A stretch of DNA of 64,000 nt from Muribaculaceae bacterium (GTDB taxonomy: Bacteria; Bacteroidota; Bacteroidia; Bacteroidales; Muribaculaceae), in assembly GCA_017547845.1 (NCBI GenBank), contig JAFYNZ010000061.1, positions 1 to 64,000 on the forward strand, given 5' to 3'. Under the pieces are notes generated by a model. The model did not search any database, had not been told where the DNA came from, and worked only from the letters and a program-made list of their open reading frames with translations. Of the stretch, positions 9,287 through 17,692 are shown piece after piece. The translations under genes and the position numbers were made by a program. Each line of letters starts with the position of its first letter. Position 1 is the first letter of the stretch.

Positions 9287-9961
9287 TTACCAACCTAAAA
9301 CTTCATCAAGCTGATCATGAAGTTTATTTCCCTTCTCTTCCAAATCTTTGCGAATAATTTTCTTTGCTGCTTCCATAGCCATATTATGATTATATGCTAT
9401 GCGAACAAGAACTTCCTTATTCTTATTAGGAAGATCACGATAGAGTTCCACAACCGGAATAACTCGACCAATGCTTTGCGAAATTAAATTCTTGCTTGCC
9501 AAAACAGTTTCCGCAATAGAAGCAGCTTCTTCTTCAGCAAGTTGCTTATTTGCAACAGTATTTTCTACCAACGCAGTAATCTCGGTCTGTATCTGACCTG
9601 CAAGATTCTGCTTTGCCAACTCAAGAGCTTGCATCTTAGCAGCATCGTAAGTTTCGCCGATACTCATTGCCTCACCCATAATATACAGAGGATAACCTGA
9701 TTGGTCGACATCCATCTGCATCATCATTGAGCGATCAAGCTGCTTTTCTAGCGTAAGTGTTCCCGGAGTTGTTTGCCAACCTTCTTTCTTAAATTTCTTT
9801 GCTTCTTTACGAGCATCTTTTGACGCTTTGCTATTAAGAGCCTTGCGCTGCTGAGACACCTGTTCTTTACGTTGCTTCTGCTGATCTTTTGTCAACTGAG
9901 CTTCCATTGGTGCGACTGCAAAAAGACCGAACACCAAAACTGACAATAATAATTTTTTCAT
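9287..9961 (-). CDS. Exported LPP20-like protein with basic N-terminal segment
   Basis: 224 aa. Signal peptide of about 21 residues (ends APMEAQ), then a very basic, Gln/Lys-rich helical stretch (about 22-60, KDQQKQRKEQVSQQRKALNS), then a domain from about residue 70 (GYPLYIMGEAMSIGETYDAA, ALELAKQNLAGQIQTEI) resembling the LPP20 family of secreted proteins. A helical tail ends LDEVLGW. Its own promoter is visible at 10090-10119. It precedes the 611-aa protein and PEGA/SUMF1 run with an 85-base gap holding a large hairpin, so it may be the first, more strongly expressed member of that group. It has no lipobox. Function unknown; the LPP20 assignment is by pattern only. Confidence 0.78.
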   Translation of the reverse strand: MKKLLLSVLVFGLFAVAPMEAQLTKDQQKQRKEQVSQQRKALNSKASKDARKEAKKFKKEGWQTTPGTLTLEKQLDRSMMMQMDVDQSGYPLYIMGEAMSIGETYDAAKMQALELAKQNLAGQIQTEITALVENTVANKQLAEEEAASIAETVLASKNLISQSIGRVIPVVELYRDLPNKNKEVLVRIAYNHNMAMEAAKKIIRKDLEEKGNKLHDQLDEVLGW

Positions 9962-10089
9962 AAAATAATTATTTGGGTTAATATTGATAGTTAATTATTT
10001 ACTTAAAATCAAACAACACTAATCCCTTTAAATTCAAACGATTGCAAGTGATATATAAAACCAAAATTTAGTGTTTAAAAAGTTTTTTA

Positions 10090-10119
10090 CAAAATTAGTC
10101 AAAAATTAAGGTTTTCCAA
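10090..10119 (-). promoter_or_regulatory. Bacteroidetes-type promoter for the 224-aa exported protein
   Basis: On the minus strand, -7 box TAATTTTG (10090-10097) and -33 TTG (10117-10119) are separated by 19 bases. This predicts a 5' leader of roughly 125 nt. It is the only clear promoter upstream of the PEGA/SUMF1 run. Confidence 0.55.
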
Positions 10120-10267
10120 TATTTACACTGTTAATAAATGTTAATACTAAATATTAAACAAAAAATCATATAAGCTAGAGTAGAAACCAATTTGCAAGCA
10201 GAAAATGAGTATGAATTGTTATTAAAGTCCTCTTCTCAAAGTGACACATTTAAAGGGGGGAATAGAT

Positions 10268-10296
10268 AAGGTCGAACGTACGGGACATTCGACCTT
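10268..10296 (-). terminator. Hairpin downstream of the OmpP1/FadL gene
   Basis: Nine-base perfect arms AAGGTCGAA/TTCGACCTT with an 11-base loop, 65 bases past the stop of the OmpP1-type gene. No clear U-run follows. Confidence 0.5.
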
Positions 10297-10360
10297 GATA
10301 CTTTCAGGATTTTACAAAATTTGAATACAAAGATTAACTACTGATATAAATGTGTGCTAA

Positions 10361-11992
10361 TTAGAAGCGGAAGCCCATTGAGAGCGCGATTTGATGGTTT
10401 TCTGATGTCACCTTCGCCTGTGGACTTTTCACTGAAGGTGTTTCAGGGTCAGGAGTAAATGCATGCCATTCGCTTGATCTGTTTCTATAGACGTAAGCAA
10501 GGTCGCAATAGAAGCCTTTTGAACGGAAACCAACACCACAAGTCACATAGTTGGTCGTATTATCCAATGCGTATGATGGATTAGTGCCGGCTGTGTACAT
10601 TGTCATAGCATTGTCTCTAACTTCTTGCTTCACAGGCGATGACACATTAGCATATCCTGCACGCAAACTAACTTCCGGAAGCACACGATATTCAGCACCA
10701 AGTCTCACTGTATTTGTCGCTTGATAATAGTTGTCTATGTCTTGATTTTCGTAATAAAAGTCCGGCAATATATCGCTATTAAAACCCCAACCGAATTCGT
10801 TGTAACTTGATAGGTTCATATCTTGATAGTTTGACCATTCGTAGTCACCGCTAATGATAAATTTCGAGCCGATTACACCTGCTGCGCTGGCTATAATCTT
10901 CCATGGAGTGCGATACTTGTAGTCGTTATAACCCCAGTATCCGTCATTAGTCATTGCTGAACCGGGACGTATGTCGGTGTTAGGATAGTCATACTCTGTA
11001 GATGCGATGTATTCCTCTTCAAGGGCGTACCAAGTAGGGGTATGGAACGCGAAACCGAGGCGAAGTTCTTGGATTGGTTTAACGATGAAACCAAGCTTAT
11101 AGTTGAAACCTGTGCCTCTGACCATATAGCGATTGTGAATATTCCAATTTGCTTCAGTCACAACGGTAGACCCATCAGGATTAGAAATGTTTGCTCCATT
11201 AAGTTTTTCACCCCATAAGACTGACTGATTGAAGGCAATAGATGTGATACCAAAGTCCATACCCCAGAACACTACGTTCTTGATATTACCTCCGAAACTG
11301 ATGTTGTACTCATCGATGCCTCCTGTTTCCAATACACTAAATCGTCCAACGCCTGTCGTATTGTTGCCCCACAAACCATTCCAGTGAGTATTAGCGTCTC
11401 GACCGATTGGATTTACAAGATAGGAGTCATAGCCAAGAATAGAAATCCATGGTGAAACATAACCGCCATCATTAGGATTGTATGGGTCATAATGATCGGT
11501 AGTCGTAACATCGCCGACCGTAAGATTATTAGCATTAGACACTCCGGCAATATAGTTACTCATAGAGTTTGACAACGAGATAGCTCCGTCATATTTACGA
11601 TTGAATGAAGCTGCTTTATTGTAGGTGAAACCCCAATTGAAATAAGGCATTACCGAATTGTTGAGATTTACTGAGCCGATATATCCGACATTATTGAGCA
11701 AAAACTTGAAGTCGCTACCTTTCATAGTGATATCGGAATTTGTGGTATAATTCTGGATATCAAAATTGACAGTTACACCGATTTCTGACGAACGATAGAC
11801 GCCAAGACCACCGGGATTCTGCGACAATGTAGTCATATCACCACCTAACGCACCGAAAGCACCACCCATCGACATAAATCGAGATGTACCTTTAAGGTCT
11901 GCTTGATTAAATTGATATGCATCTAATGCGCTTTGTGCATTTGCACCTAATGCGGCGAGTACGAGACCGCAACCTAAGAATATTTTCTTCAT
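10361..11992 (-). CDS. OmpP1/FadL-family outer membrane protein
   Basis: 543 aa. The signal peptide (MKKIFLGCGLVLAALGANAQ) is followed by the conserved N-terminus of this family in Bacteroidales: TSRFMSMGGAFGALGGD and LSQNPGGLGVYRSSEIG. The rest alternates hydrophobic strands with Asn/Tyr-rich loops and ends HQIALSMGFRF with a terminal Phe, as expected for a beta-barrel inserted by BAM. FadL homologues carry hydrophobic compounds across the outer membrane; Bacteroides members are often labelled hemin receptor, but neither substrate can be read from the sequence. It lies 75 bases after the Tyr/His/Gly-rich gene with a 12-bp hairpin in the gap, so the two may be separate units. Confidence 0.88.
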   Translation of the reverse strand: MKKIFLGCGLVLAALGANAQSALDAYQFNQADLKGTSRFMSMGGAFGALGGDMTTLSQNPGGLGVYRSSEIGVTVNFDIQNYTTNSDITMKGSDFKFLLNNVGYIGSVNLNNSVMPYFNWGFTYNKAASFNRKYDGAISLSNSMSNYIAGVSNANNLTVGDVTTTDHYDPYNPNDGGYVSPWISILGYDSYLVNPIGRDANTHWNGLWGNNTTGVGRFSVLETGGIDEYNISFGGNIKNVVFWGMDFGITSIAFNQSVLWGEKLNGANISNPDGSTVVTEANWNIHNRYMVRGTGFNYKLGFIVKPIQELRLGFAFHTPTWYALEEEYIASTEYDYPNTDIRPGSAMTNDGYWGYNDYKYRTPWKIIASAAGVIGSKFIISGDYEWSNYQDMNLSSYNEFGWGFNSDILPDFYYENQDIDNYYQATNTVRLGAEYRVLPEVSLRAGYANVSSPVKQEVRDNAMTMYTAGTNPSYALDNTTNYVTCGVGFRSKGFYCDLAYVYRNRSSEWHAFTPDPETPSVKSPQAKVTSENHQIALSMGFRF

Positions 11993-12022
11993 ATCTGTGT
12001 GATTTATTTTCTAAATATGGAT

Positions 12023-12055
12023 ATAGTCTCAAACAGATAATCCGTTTGAGACTAT
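12023..12055 (-). terminator. Perfect 12-bp hairpin between the Tyr/His/Gly-rich gene and the OmpP1 gene
   Basis: Arms ATAGTCTCAAAC/GTTTGAGACTAT with a 9-base loop, starting about 12 bases past the stop codon of the upstream minus-strand gene. It is preceded on the minus strand by a T-run but not followed by one. Probably a terminator or 3'-end stabiliser. Confidence 0.6.
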
Positions 12056-12067
12056 TAAAAAATACAT

Positions 12068-13135
12068 TTATCTATGTCTGCCTCCGCCACGGTTTCCACT
12101 ACCGCCACGACTGCCACCTCTGCTCGAGCCGGAGCTACCAGAACTACTACGGTTTGTTCGACTACCGGAATTAAATCCGCTATTATTTCGTGTAGTGTTG
12201 CTACTACGTTGAATGTTGCTGCTACTACGATTCGACTGACGGTTAGCACCTTGAGTCACACCTGTCTTTTTTCCTGAGTTGGAATTTGATGCACCGACTC
12301 TATCATTCGTACGACCTCCTCTGTTGTTATTTTCCTTGCCTACAGATTCAGAAGCGCGATGATCAGCATTATCTCTGAATCCATTGCTATTTACTCTATA
12401 GCCCTTGCCTGTGCCTCCGGTGTATCTGTGTCCATCATTAGAATGACCTCCTCCACGATGACCGCTCACACTACCCTGATGACGATGACTATCAGGGCGA
12501 GTATTGCCAGCCCAACCATCATTGTGATGATTTGTGTGGTGACCACCATGACCTGCGTGGTGGTGATGATGCCCCGGTCCTACAGGGTGATGTGGGTGAT
12601 GTGGATAAGATGGCCCCCAACCAGGATACCATGGATCATACCATGGATCATACCATGCCCAAGTCGGACCCCAAGCCCAACTATACCAATAACTATATGG
12701 CGAATAATAATAGTAAGGCGAATAGTAATATGGAGAGTAGTAGACCGAATAATACGGGCTGTACCATGTAGCAAGCGATGGAACACCATAATTGTAGACA
12801 ATCTCTACGTTGCCATAAGAACTATTGATAACCTCATCAAATACTTCAGCATTATCAACCACAATCGTCGGATTGTAGTACTTCTGAATTTGCTTAGTAT
12901 AGACAAAGTCCTCACCATTGCTTATCACAGAGCCAATGGTATCAATCTCGCTTTCGTAGTAGCCACCAAATCTATTATACTCGTCGACATCTCTGCCATT
13001 CACGACTTCGGTATTTTCATTTACCACAACCTCACTTTTCTTATTGGGATTGAAGTAAATATCATCATATTCGTCAGCAATCACACAAAGAGAGCCGACA
13101 AACATCATTGATAAAATAAAAAAACATCTTTTCAT
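12068..13135 (-). CDS. Secreted low-complexity Tyr/Trp-, His- and Arg-Gly-rich protein
   Basis: 355 aa with a signal peptide ending near residue 20 (CVIADEYDD). A short acidic N-terminal part (about 21-125) is followed by a Tyr/Pro/Trp repeat block (about 130-180, YSPYYYSPYYYYSPY then WYDPWYDPWYPGWG), a His block (HHPHHPVGPGHHHHH), and a long Ser/Asn/Arg/Gly tail ending SGNRGGGRHR. The WYDPWYDPWY phrase comes from a 12-base tandem repeat near 12637-12657. The composition suggests an extended, disordered secreted or surface protein that could bind metal through the His block. No enzyme domain was recognised. The long reading frame on the opposite strand is an effect of this biased composition. 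Confidence 0.8.
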   Translation of the reverse strand: MKRCFFILSMMFVGSLCVIADEYDDIYFNPNKKSEVVVNENTEVVNGRDVDEYNRFGGYYESEIDTIGSVISNGEDFVYTKQIQKYYNPTIVVDNAEVFDEVINSSYGNVEIVYNYGVPSLATWYSPYYSVYYSPYYYSPYYYYSPYSYWYSWAWGPTWAWYDPWYDPWYPGWGPSYPHHPHHPVGPGHHHHHAGHGGHHTNHHNDGWAGNTRPDSHRHQGSVSGHRGGGHSNDGHRYTGGTGKGYRVNSNGFRDNADHRASESVGKENNNRGGRTNDRVGASNSNSGKKTGVTQGANRQSNRSSSNIQRSSNTTRNNSGFNSGSRTNRSSSGSSGSSRGGSRGGSGNRGGGRHR

Positions 13136-13239
13136 ATCTCAATTCAGTATTTACATTATTGACATCAAAATTACTAATTGGTTTAAATCTCACTGATTAT
13201 TTGATTATTGCCAATCTATTACAACTCTTCGGGATTCAT

Positions 13240-13947
13240 TTAGAACTTCAAGTAAAAATCCTTAGTCAACTCTCGATATTGCGCTGTAGCTTCACCACGC
13301 TGATACTCAAGGATCAAATCCGACTCATCCAACGGAAATTTATCTCTTCCAAACTCCAAAAGAAGACGCTTTATCGGAGCATCTGCATTTCCTTTAACTC
13401 GAGTCAGACGCTGAAACGATAACCCACTCCGGTCTGCAATCATTCTTAAGCGTTCGAGCCACAACGGAGGACATATCATTGACACCTTGCCATGTTCTGA
13501 CAGCATTTTGCTCGCCATAGAGAGCAGAGTTGACGGCGACAATCCATCTTCCATTGCATGACGAGCCTGCATGCGACTATCGTCTACTACCTGCACTCCG
13601 TCATCGAAATAGGGAGGATTGGATACTATCAAATCCCACTGACCTTGCATCGACATAAAATCTTTATTCGAAATTATCACTCTGTCACACCACTGGGAAT
13701 CATTTACATTCCGTTGAGCTTCTTCGACAGAAGCCTCATCGATATCAACACCTTCAATCAATGATTGGTCGGCACGCTGAGCAAGCATGAGTGTAATAAC
13801 TCCGCAACCACAACCTACATCTAAAATCTTCTGAGCATTCGACACATCAGTCCACGCACCGAGCAACACAGCATCAGCGCCGACTTTCATGGCACTGAGC
13901 TGATGATAGACACCAAATTGCTTGAACTTAAAATATCGTTCTCTCAT
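13240..13947 (-). CDS. trmN6: tRNA1(Val) (adenine(37)-N6)-methyltransferase
   Basis: 235 aa from the ATG at 13947. A longer in-frame start would lie inside the promoter at 13965-13995, so the shorter start MRERYFKFKQF is preferred; that opening is typical of the YfiC/TrmN6 family. The SAM-binding motif ILDVGCGCGVITLMLAQR (about 45-62) and the catalytic NPPY motif of N6-adenine methyltransferases (IVSNPPYFDD, about 110) are both present. It methylates A37 of tRNA1(Val) in E. coli. It is a single-gene unit, divergent from the FtsX-type permease. The assignment is strong for the family and probable for the exact substrate. Confidence 0.88.
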   Translation of the reverse strand: MRERYFKFKQFGVYHQLSAMKVGADAVLLGAWTDVSNAQKILDVGCGCGVITLMLAQRADQSLIEGVDIDEASVEEAQRNVNDSQWCDRVIISNKDFMSMQGQWDLIVSNPPYFDDGVQVVDDSRMQARHAMEDGLSPSTLLSMASKMLSEHGKVSMICPPLWLERLRMIADRSGLSFQRLTRVKGNADAPIKRLLLEFGRDKFPLDESDLILEYQRGEATAQYRELTKDFYLKF

Positions 13948-13964
13948 AGAATAGTAATTTAGCA

Positions 13965-13995
13965 CAAATATAGACAAAGAAATCCATTCCCACAA
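13965..13995 (-). promoter_or_regulatory. Promoter of trmN6
   Basis: Minus strand: -7 box TATATTTG (13965-13972) and -33 TTG (13993-13995), spacing 20. It places the RNA start just upstream of the ATG at 13947 and rules out the longer reading frame. Confidence 0.6.
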
Positions 13996-14037
13996 TATTA
14001 ATTGCAGAATAGAAGATGATATTAACGTTTTTTGTTG

Positions 14038-14045
14038 TAACTTTG
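14038..14045 (+). promoter_or_regulatory. -7 box of the FtsX-type permease gene
   Basis: TAACTTTG, 24 bases before the ATG at 14070. No good -33 partner was seen. Its position argues against the upstream in-frame start at 14016. Confidence 0.5.
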
Positions 14046-14069
14046 CAAAGATATATCAATTATACATAC

Positions 14070-15317
14070 ATGAAAGGTTATACGTGGTTCATATCCCAAC
14101 GAATGAATTTGTCCTCGTCTGGCAAAGGCAGTTCGCCTACAATCAAAGTAGCAGTCATAGCTGTCGCTTTGTCTATTGCTATAATGATACTTGCCATTGC
14201 TATTGTCAACGGATTCAAAACACAAATCACAGATAAGGTCACAGGCTTTAACTCCGAGATAATACTATATCCGACTTATGCGTCAGAAAAAATCGACGAC
14301 AACCTTGTCGAGCTGACCAAACCACTCAGAGAAATCTTAGACAATGAAAATTATATCAAAAGCTATAGTCTCATATCATCATTGCCGGCCATACTAAAGA
14401 CGGAAACCGATTTCAAAGGGATATATCTTCGTGGTGTGCCTAATGACTACGATTTTTCTTTCATAGAAAACAATCTGATAGACGGCAAGATAGCCGATTA
14501 TTCTCAAAAAGAAAACAGCAACCACGTTCTAATTTCCACACAAATAGCCAATGAGTTAGGTCTCAAAGTAAATGATGACATCAATGCATATTTCATCAGC
14601 CAAGACATCCGCGTAAGAAAGCTGAAAATCGTCGGTCTATTCAACACCCACTTCGAAGACTACGACAACAACTTCATATTCGGCGACATTGGCTTGATAC
14701 AAGACTTATGTGGATTCACATCTACGCAAGGCTCAGCTATTGAGATTAATACCTATGACATCGACAGAGTGAATGACGATACCGCATCATTATTTGGCAC
14801 TCTTAACACTGCAATCGCTGAAGGCAAATTACAAGCGACCTATAACTTAAACAATGTCAAAAACACCGGGTCAAGCTATTTCGGATGGCTTTCGCTACTT
14901 GATACTAATGTAGTGGTGATTCTGACCTTGATGATAGTAGTTGCCTGCTTCTCGCTTGTCGCTGCAATGCTGATTCTTATACTCGAAAAGATCCAACTCA
15001 TCGGTATTCTCAAGACACTTGGATCGTCAAACGATCATATCAGCAAAATTTTCATACAATTGTCCATAAAGATTGGCGTCATCGGCTTGGCTATCGGCAA
15101 CTTTATTGCAATTACACTCTTATACATTCAAGACAAATATCACCTCATTCAACTTGACCCTCAATCATACTACATTGATTTTGTGCCTGTCGAGATAAAT
15201 TATACCAGCATAATTGTTACTAATATATTAACGATTGTAGTCATGTGGTTGATACTCATCATTCCGTCGCGCATGGTGAGCAAAATATCGCCTTCAGAAA
15301 CAATCAAATACGAATAA
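14070..15317 (+). CDS. FtsX/LolC-type ABC transporter permease
   Basis: 415 aa from the ATG at 14070, which follows a TAACTTTG promoter box. The N-terminal half has one membrane segment (about 30-52, VAVIAVALSIAIMILAIAIV), then a large extracytoplasmic domain (about 60-260). The C-terminal half has three membrane segments typical of the FtsX domain (VVVILTLMIVVACFSLVAAM, IGVIGLAIGNFIAITLLYI, IIVTNILTIVVMWLILIIP). This is the LolC/LolE and MacB-like permease layout, usually for lipoprotein release or efflux with a separate ATPase. No ATPase gene is adjacent, so its partner must be elsewhere. The zupT-like gene follows after 7 bases and is probably co-transcribed. Confidence 0.85.
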   Translation: MKGYTWFISQRMNLSSSGKGSSPTIKVAVIAVALSIAIMILAIAIVNGFKTQITDKVTGFNSEIILYPTYASEKIDDNLVELTKPLREILDNENYIKSYSLISSLPAILKTETDFKGIYLRGVPNDYDFSFIENNLIDGKIADYSQKENSNHVLISTQIANELGLKVNDDINAYFISQDIRVRKLKIVGLFNTHFEDYDNNFIFGDIGLIQDLCGFTSTQGSAIEINTYDIDRVNDDTASLFGTLNTAIAEGKLQATYNLNNVKNTGSSYFGWLSLLDTNVVVILTLMIVVACFSLVAAMLILILEKIQLIGILKTLGSSNDHISKIFIQLSIKIGVIGLAIGNFIAITLLYIQDKYHLIQLDPQSYYIDFVPVEINYTSIIVTNILTIVVMWLILIIPSRMVSKISPSETIKYE

Positions 15318-15324
15318 CACGACT

Positions 15325-16107
15325 ATGTCATCAGAAATACTACAAATCATTATGATTCCCCTATTGGGAACAATAGTTGGCTCTGCATTCGTCTTTTTCA
15401 TTAAAGAGCGAATACCTGATTTGTTGCAGAAACTGCTGCTGGGATTCGCCGGTGGAGTCATGGTAGCAGCATCCGTGTGGTCATTGCTTATCCCAAGCAT
15501 GGACATGTGTGATGCAATGGGCAAGCTTGCGGTAATGCCTGCTGCGGTCGGATTATTGTTAGGCTTTGGCTTTCTGCACTTAATAGACCATTTCACTCCA
15601 CACCTTCATGCTGACGCAATGACAGCAGAGGGTCTACCAAGCCAGTTATCCAAGACATGGAAGCTTGCACTCGCTGTCACCATCCACAACCTTCCCGAGG
15701 GTATGGCTGTCGGGGTAGTCATTGCATCAGCATTACAAGGCAACTCTGAAATTTCATTAGCAGCAGCGTCAGCCGTGGCTGTCGGAATGGCAATACAAAA
15801 CATACCTGAAGGCGCAATTGTCGCTATGCCTATGCGCACAACCGGCAACTCACGAAAGAAATCGTTTACAATAGGCGCACTTAGTGGCATCGTAGAGCCA
15901 ATCGGAGCCATAATTACGATTGTTCTCGCCTCATTCATCACCCCGGCACTACCCTACCTCTTGGCGTTCGCTGCAGGAGCAATGTTATATGTAGTGGTCG
16001 AAGAACTCATCCCTGAAGCATCTACCGGCAAACACTCCAATATGGCGACAGTGGGCTTTGCATTTGGTTTTGCACTTATGATGATTCTCGATGTAGTGCT
16101 ATCGTAG
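15325..16107 (+). CDS. ZIP-family divalent metal transporter
   Basis: 260 aa inner-membrane protein with about eight hydrophobic segments. Membrane segments 4 and 5 carry the metal-binding signatures HNLPEGMAVGV and NIPEGAIVAMPMR, diagnostic of the ZIP/ZupT family that imports zinc and other divalent cations. Segment 3 contains HLIDHFTPHLHAD, a His-rich loop. The length is normal for bacterial ZupT-type proteins. It begins 7 bases after the FtsX-type permease, so probably the same message. The metal preference cannot be read from the sequence. Confidence 0.9.
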   Translation: MSSEILQIIMIPLLGTIVGSAFVFFIKERIPDLLQKLLLGFAGGVMVAASVWSLLIPSMDMCDAMGKLAVMPAAVGLLLGFGFLHLIDHFTPHLHADAMTAEGLPSQLSKTWKLALAVTIHNLPEGMAVGVVIASALQGNSEISLAAASAVAVGMAIQNIPEGAIVAMPMRTTGNSRKKSFTIGALSGIVEPIGAIITIVLASFITPALPYLLAFAAGAMLYVVVEELIPEASTGKHSNMATVGFAFGFALMMILDVVLS

Positions 16108-16157
16108 GTAAACATCAACAACCGAATTTTGTTATCATATTATCAAAATTGAGAAGT

Positions 16158-17546
16158 ATGATAACAAAGCAGAAATTAACCGGAATTATAAAGAAAATAG
16201 TAGCTAACTTCGACCTTCGTGCTGACTTATTGGCTCAAGAGAATGCTGAGGAGGAAATACGAAGTGGAGTATCATTTAGAGGGTCGCAACTGCTGGTCTT
16301 GATATTTGCTATAATCATCGCATCAGTCGGACTTAACACCAATAGTATTCCTGTAATTATCGGAGCGATGCTCATTTCTCCACTCATGGGCCCAATCATC
16401 GGTATAGGCTTAAGCATAGGCATACAAGACTTTTCTCTCTTAAAGCAAAGTCTCAAAAACATAACTCTTGCAATCTTAGGGTCCATCGTAGCATCTGCTC
16501 TATATTTCTCTGTATCACCGATTTACGAGGGTAGTAGTCAACTATTAGCACGCACCACGCCCTCTATCTACGACGTAATAGTGGCACTATTTGGCGGAGC
16601 TGCGGGCATCATAAGCATAGCTTGTAAAAACAAAGGGAATGTGTTGCCCGGAGTAGCAATAGCCACATCACTCATGCCTCCATTATGCACAGCCGGATAT
16701 GGTCTTGCCACACATCAATCCCAATTCTTCTTTGGTGCACTATATCTATTCCTAATCAATGCCATATTCATCTTCTTCTCATCTTGGATTGTCATCAAAC
16801 TTATAGGCTATAAACACACCTTAACTATTGACTCAAAACGCTCGAAATGGATACAGATTATCGTCTATTCATTGGTATCGACTACAATCCTTGTCAGTTC
16901 CTATCTTACATTCAACTTGATTCAGAAAAACAACTTCATTAATTCAGCTCAGGCATTTGTCAAGGATCAGATGATATTTCCTAATACTCAAGTGCTTAGC
17001 CATAACGAATATATCAAGCAAGGAGTGCGACATATCGACGTGACTCTCATCGGCGAATCACTACCCAAGGACTCGCTACAAGTGGCAATGATAGCCAAAC
17101 TTGACTCAATCGGTTTGGGAGGCACAGTGCTAAATATCAAACAAGGTTTCACAATGAGCAACTACACCTTTGACCAAGAGAAATCATTTCATCAATTCTA
17201 CAGCTATATGCAAAAGCAGATAGACACTCAAACCCACATAATCGACTCGTTAAAGCAGATTACTACTTCCTATGACCGATCACAAGAACTACTCTATGAA
17301 ATCTCACCGGAAATACAAGTTCTTTTCCCATCGATTGAGCGACTTGCATTAGCCAAAACGCATATCGACAATGTCGGTACTGACACAAACAACGTCGATA
17401 CTCTCAACATCATTTTCATTCAAGCTCCAGAAGGAATCAGCAACGATCAAGTCAACAAATTAAAAGAATATATCCCTCTAAGAATGAAATACCAAAATCC
17501 TCACATAATCATCAATCCCAAGGACTTCCCTTGGCAAAAAAACTAA
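16158..17546 (+). CDS. DUF389 family membrane protein
   Basis: 462 aa from the ATG at 16158 (a TTG at 16149 is in frame but less likely). Residues about 25-260 match the DUF389 pattern: RGSQLLVLIFAIIIASVGLN, IIGAMLISPLMGPIIGIG and GGAAGIISIACKNKGNVLPG, with five to six membrane segments. The C-terminal half (about 260-462) is soluble, with a helical region at about 350-400. DUF389 proteins are widespread and their transport or sensing role is not established. It lies 50 bases after the ZIP gene and may be read through from it. Confidence 0.85.
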   Translation: MITKQKLTGIIKKIVANFDLRADLLAQENAEEEIRSGVSFRGSQLLVLIFAIIIASVGLNTNSIPVIIGAMLISPLMGPIIGIGLSIGIQDFSLLKQSLKNITLAILGSIVASALYFSVSPIYEGSSQLLARTTPSIYDVIVALFGGAAGIISIACKNKGNVLPGVAIATSLMPPLCTAGYGLATHQSQFFFGALYLFLINAIFIFFSSWIVIKLIGYKHTLTIDSKRSKWIQIIVYSLVSTTILVSSYLTFNLIQKNNFINSAQAFVKDQMIFPNTQVLSHNEYIKQGVRHIDVTLIGESLPKDSLQVAMIAKLDSIGLGGTVLNIKQGFTMSNYTFDQEKSFHQFYSYMQKQIDTQTHIIDSLKQITTSYDRSQELLYEISPEIQVLFPSIERLALAKTHIDNVGTDTNNVDTLNIIFIQAPEGISNDQVNKLKEYIPLRMKYQNPHIIINPKDFPWQKN

Positions 17547-17568
17547 AGAACATTATAGCAAATTTCTG

Positions 17569-17598
17569 TTGTTATTTGAATCTATTGGGATAAATTTG
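17569..17598 (+). promoter_or_regulatory. Candidate clpB promoter
   Basis: -33 TTG (17569-17571) and -7 TAAATTTG (17591-17598) with 19-base spacing, giving a leader of about 90 nt before the ATG at 17693. No recognisable heat-shock (CIRCE) repeat was seen. Confidence 0.4.
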
Positions 17599-17692
17599 GG
17601 TAATGATGTTAAAGTGAACTGAGGGTAGGTGCAACTAAATGGCACGCGATTTGTTATAAGGTCATAAAATCTTTTTTAATACTCTATTGACT

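Larger units (their letters stand above)
9962..10360. other. 399-base AT-rich intergenic region
   Basis: No gene was found. It holds the minus-strand promoter for the 224-aa exported protein (10090-10119), an unusually long AT-rich stretch (about 9962-10210), and the inverted repeat ending the OmpP1 gene (10268-10296). A run of G (10255-10260) lies beside that repeat. Nothing else is recognisable. Confidence 0.6.

Noticed and set aside
12359-13111. Long reading frame on the plus strand (250 codons) opposite the Tyr/His/Gly-rich gene
   Set aside because: It is the mirror of a biased low-complexity gene, has no signal or family motif, and the minus-strand product has a signal peptide and a promoter-like context.
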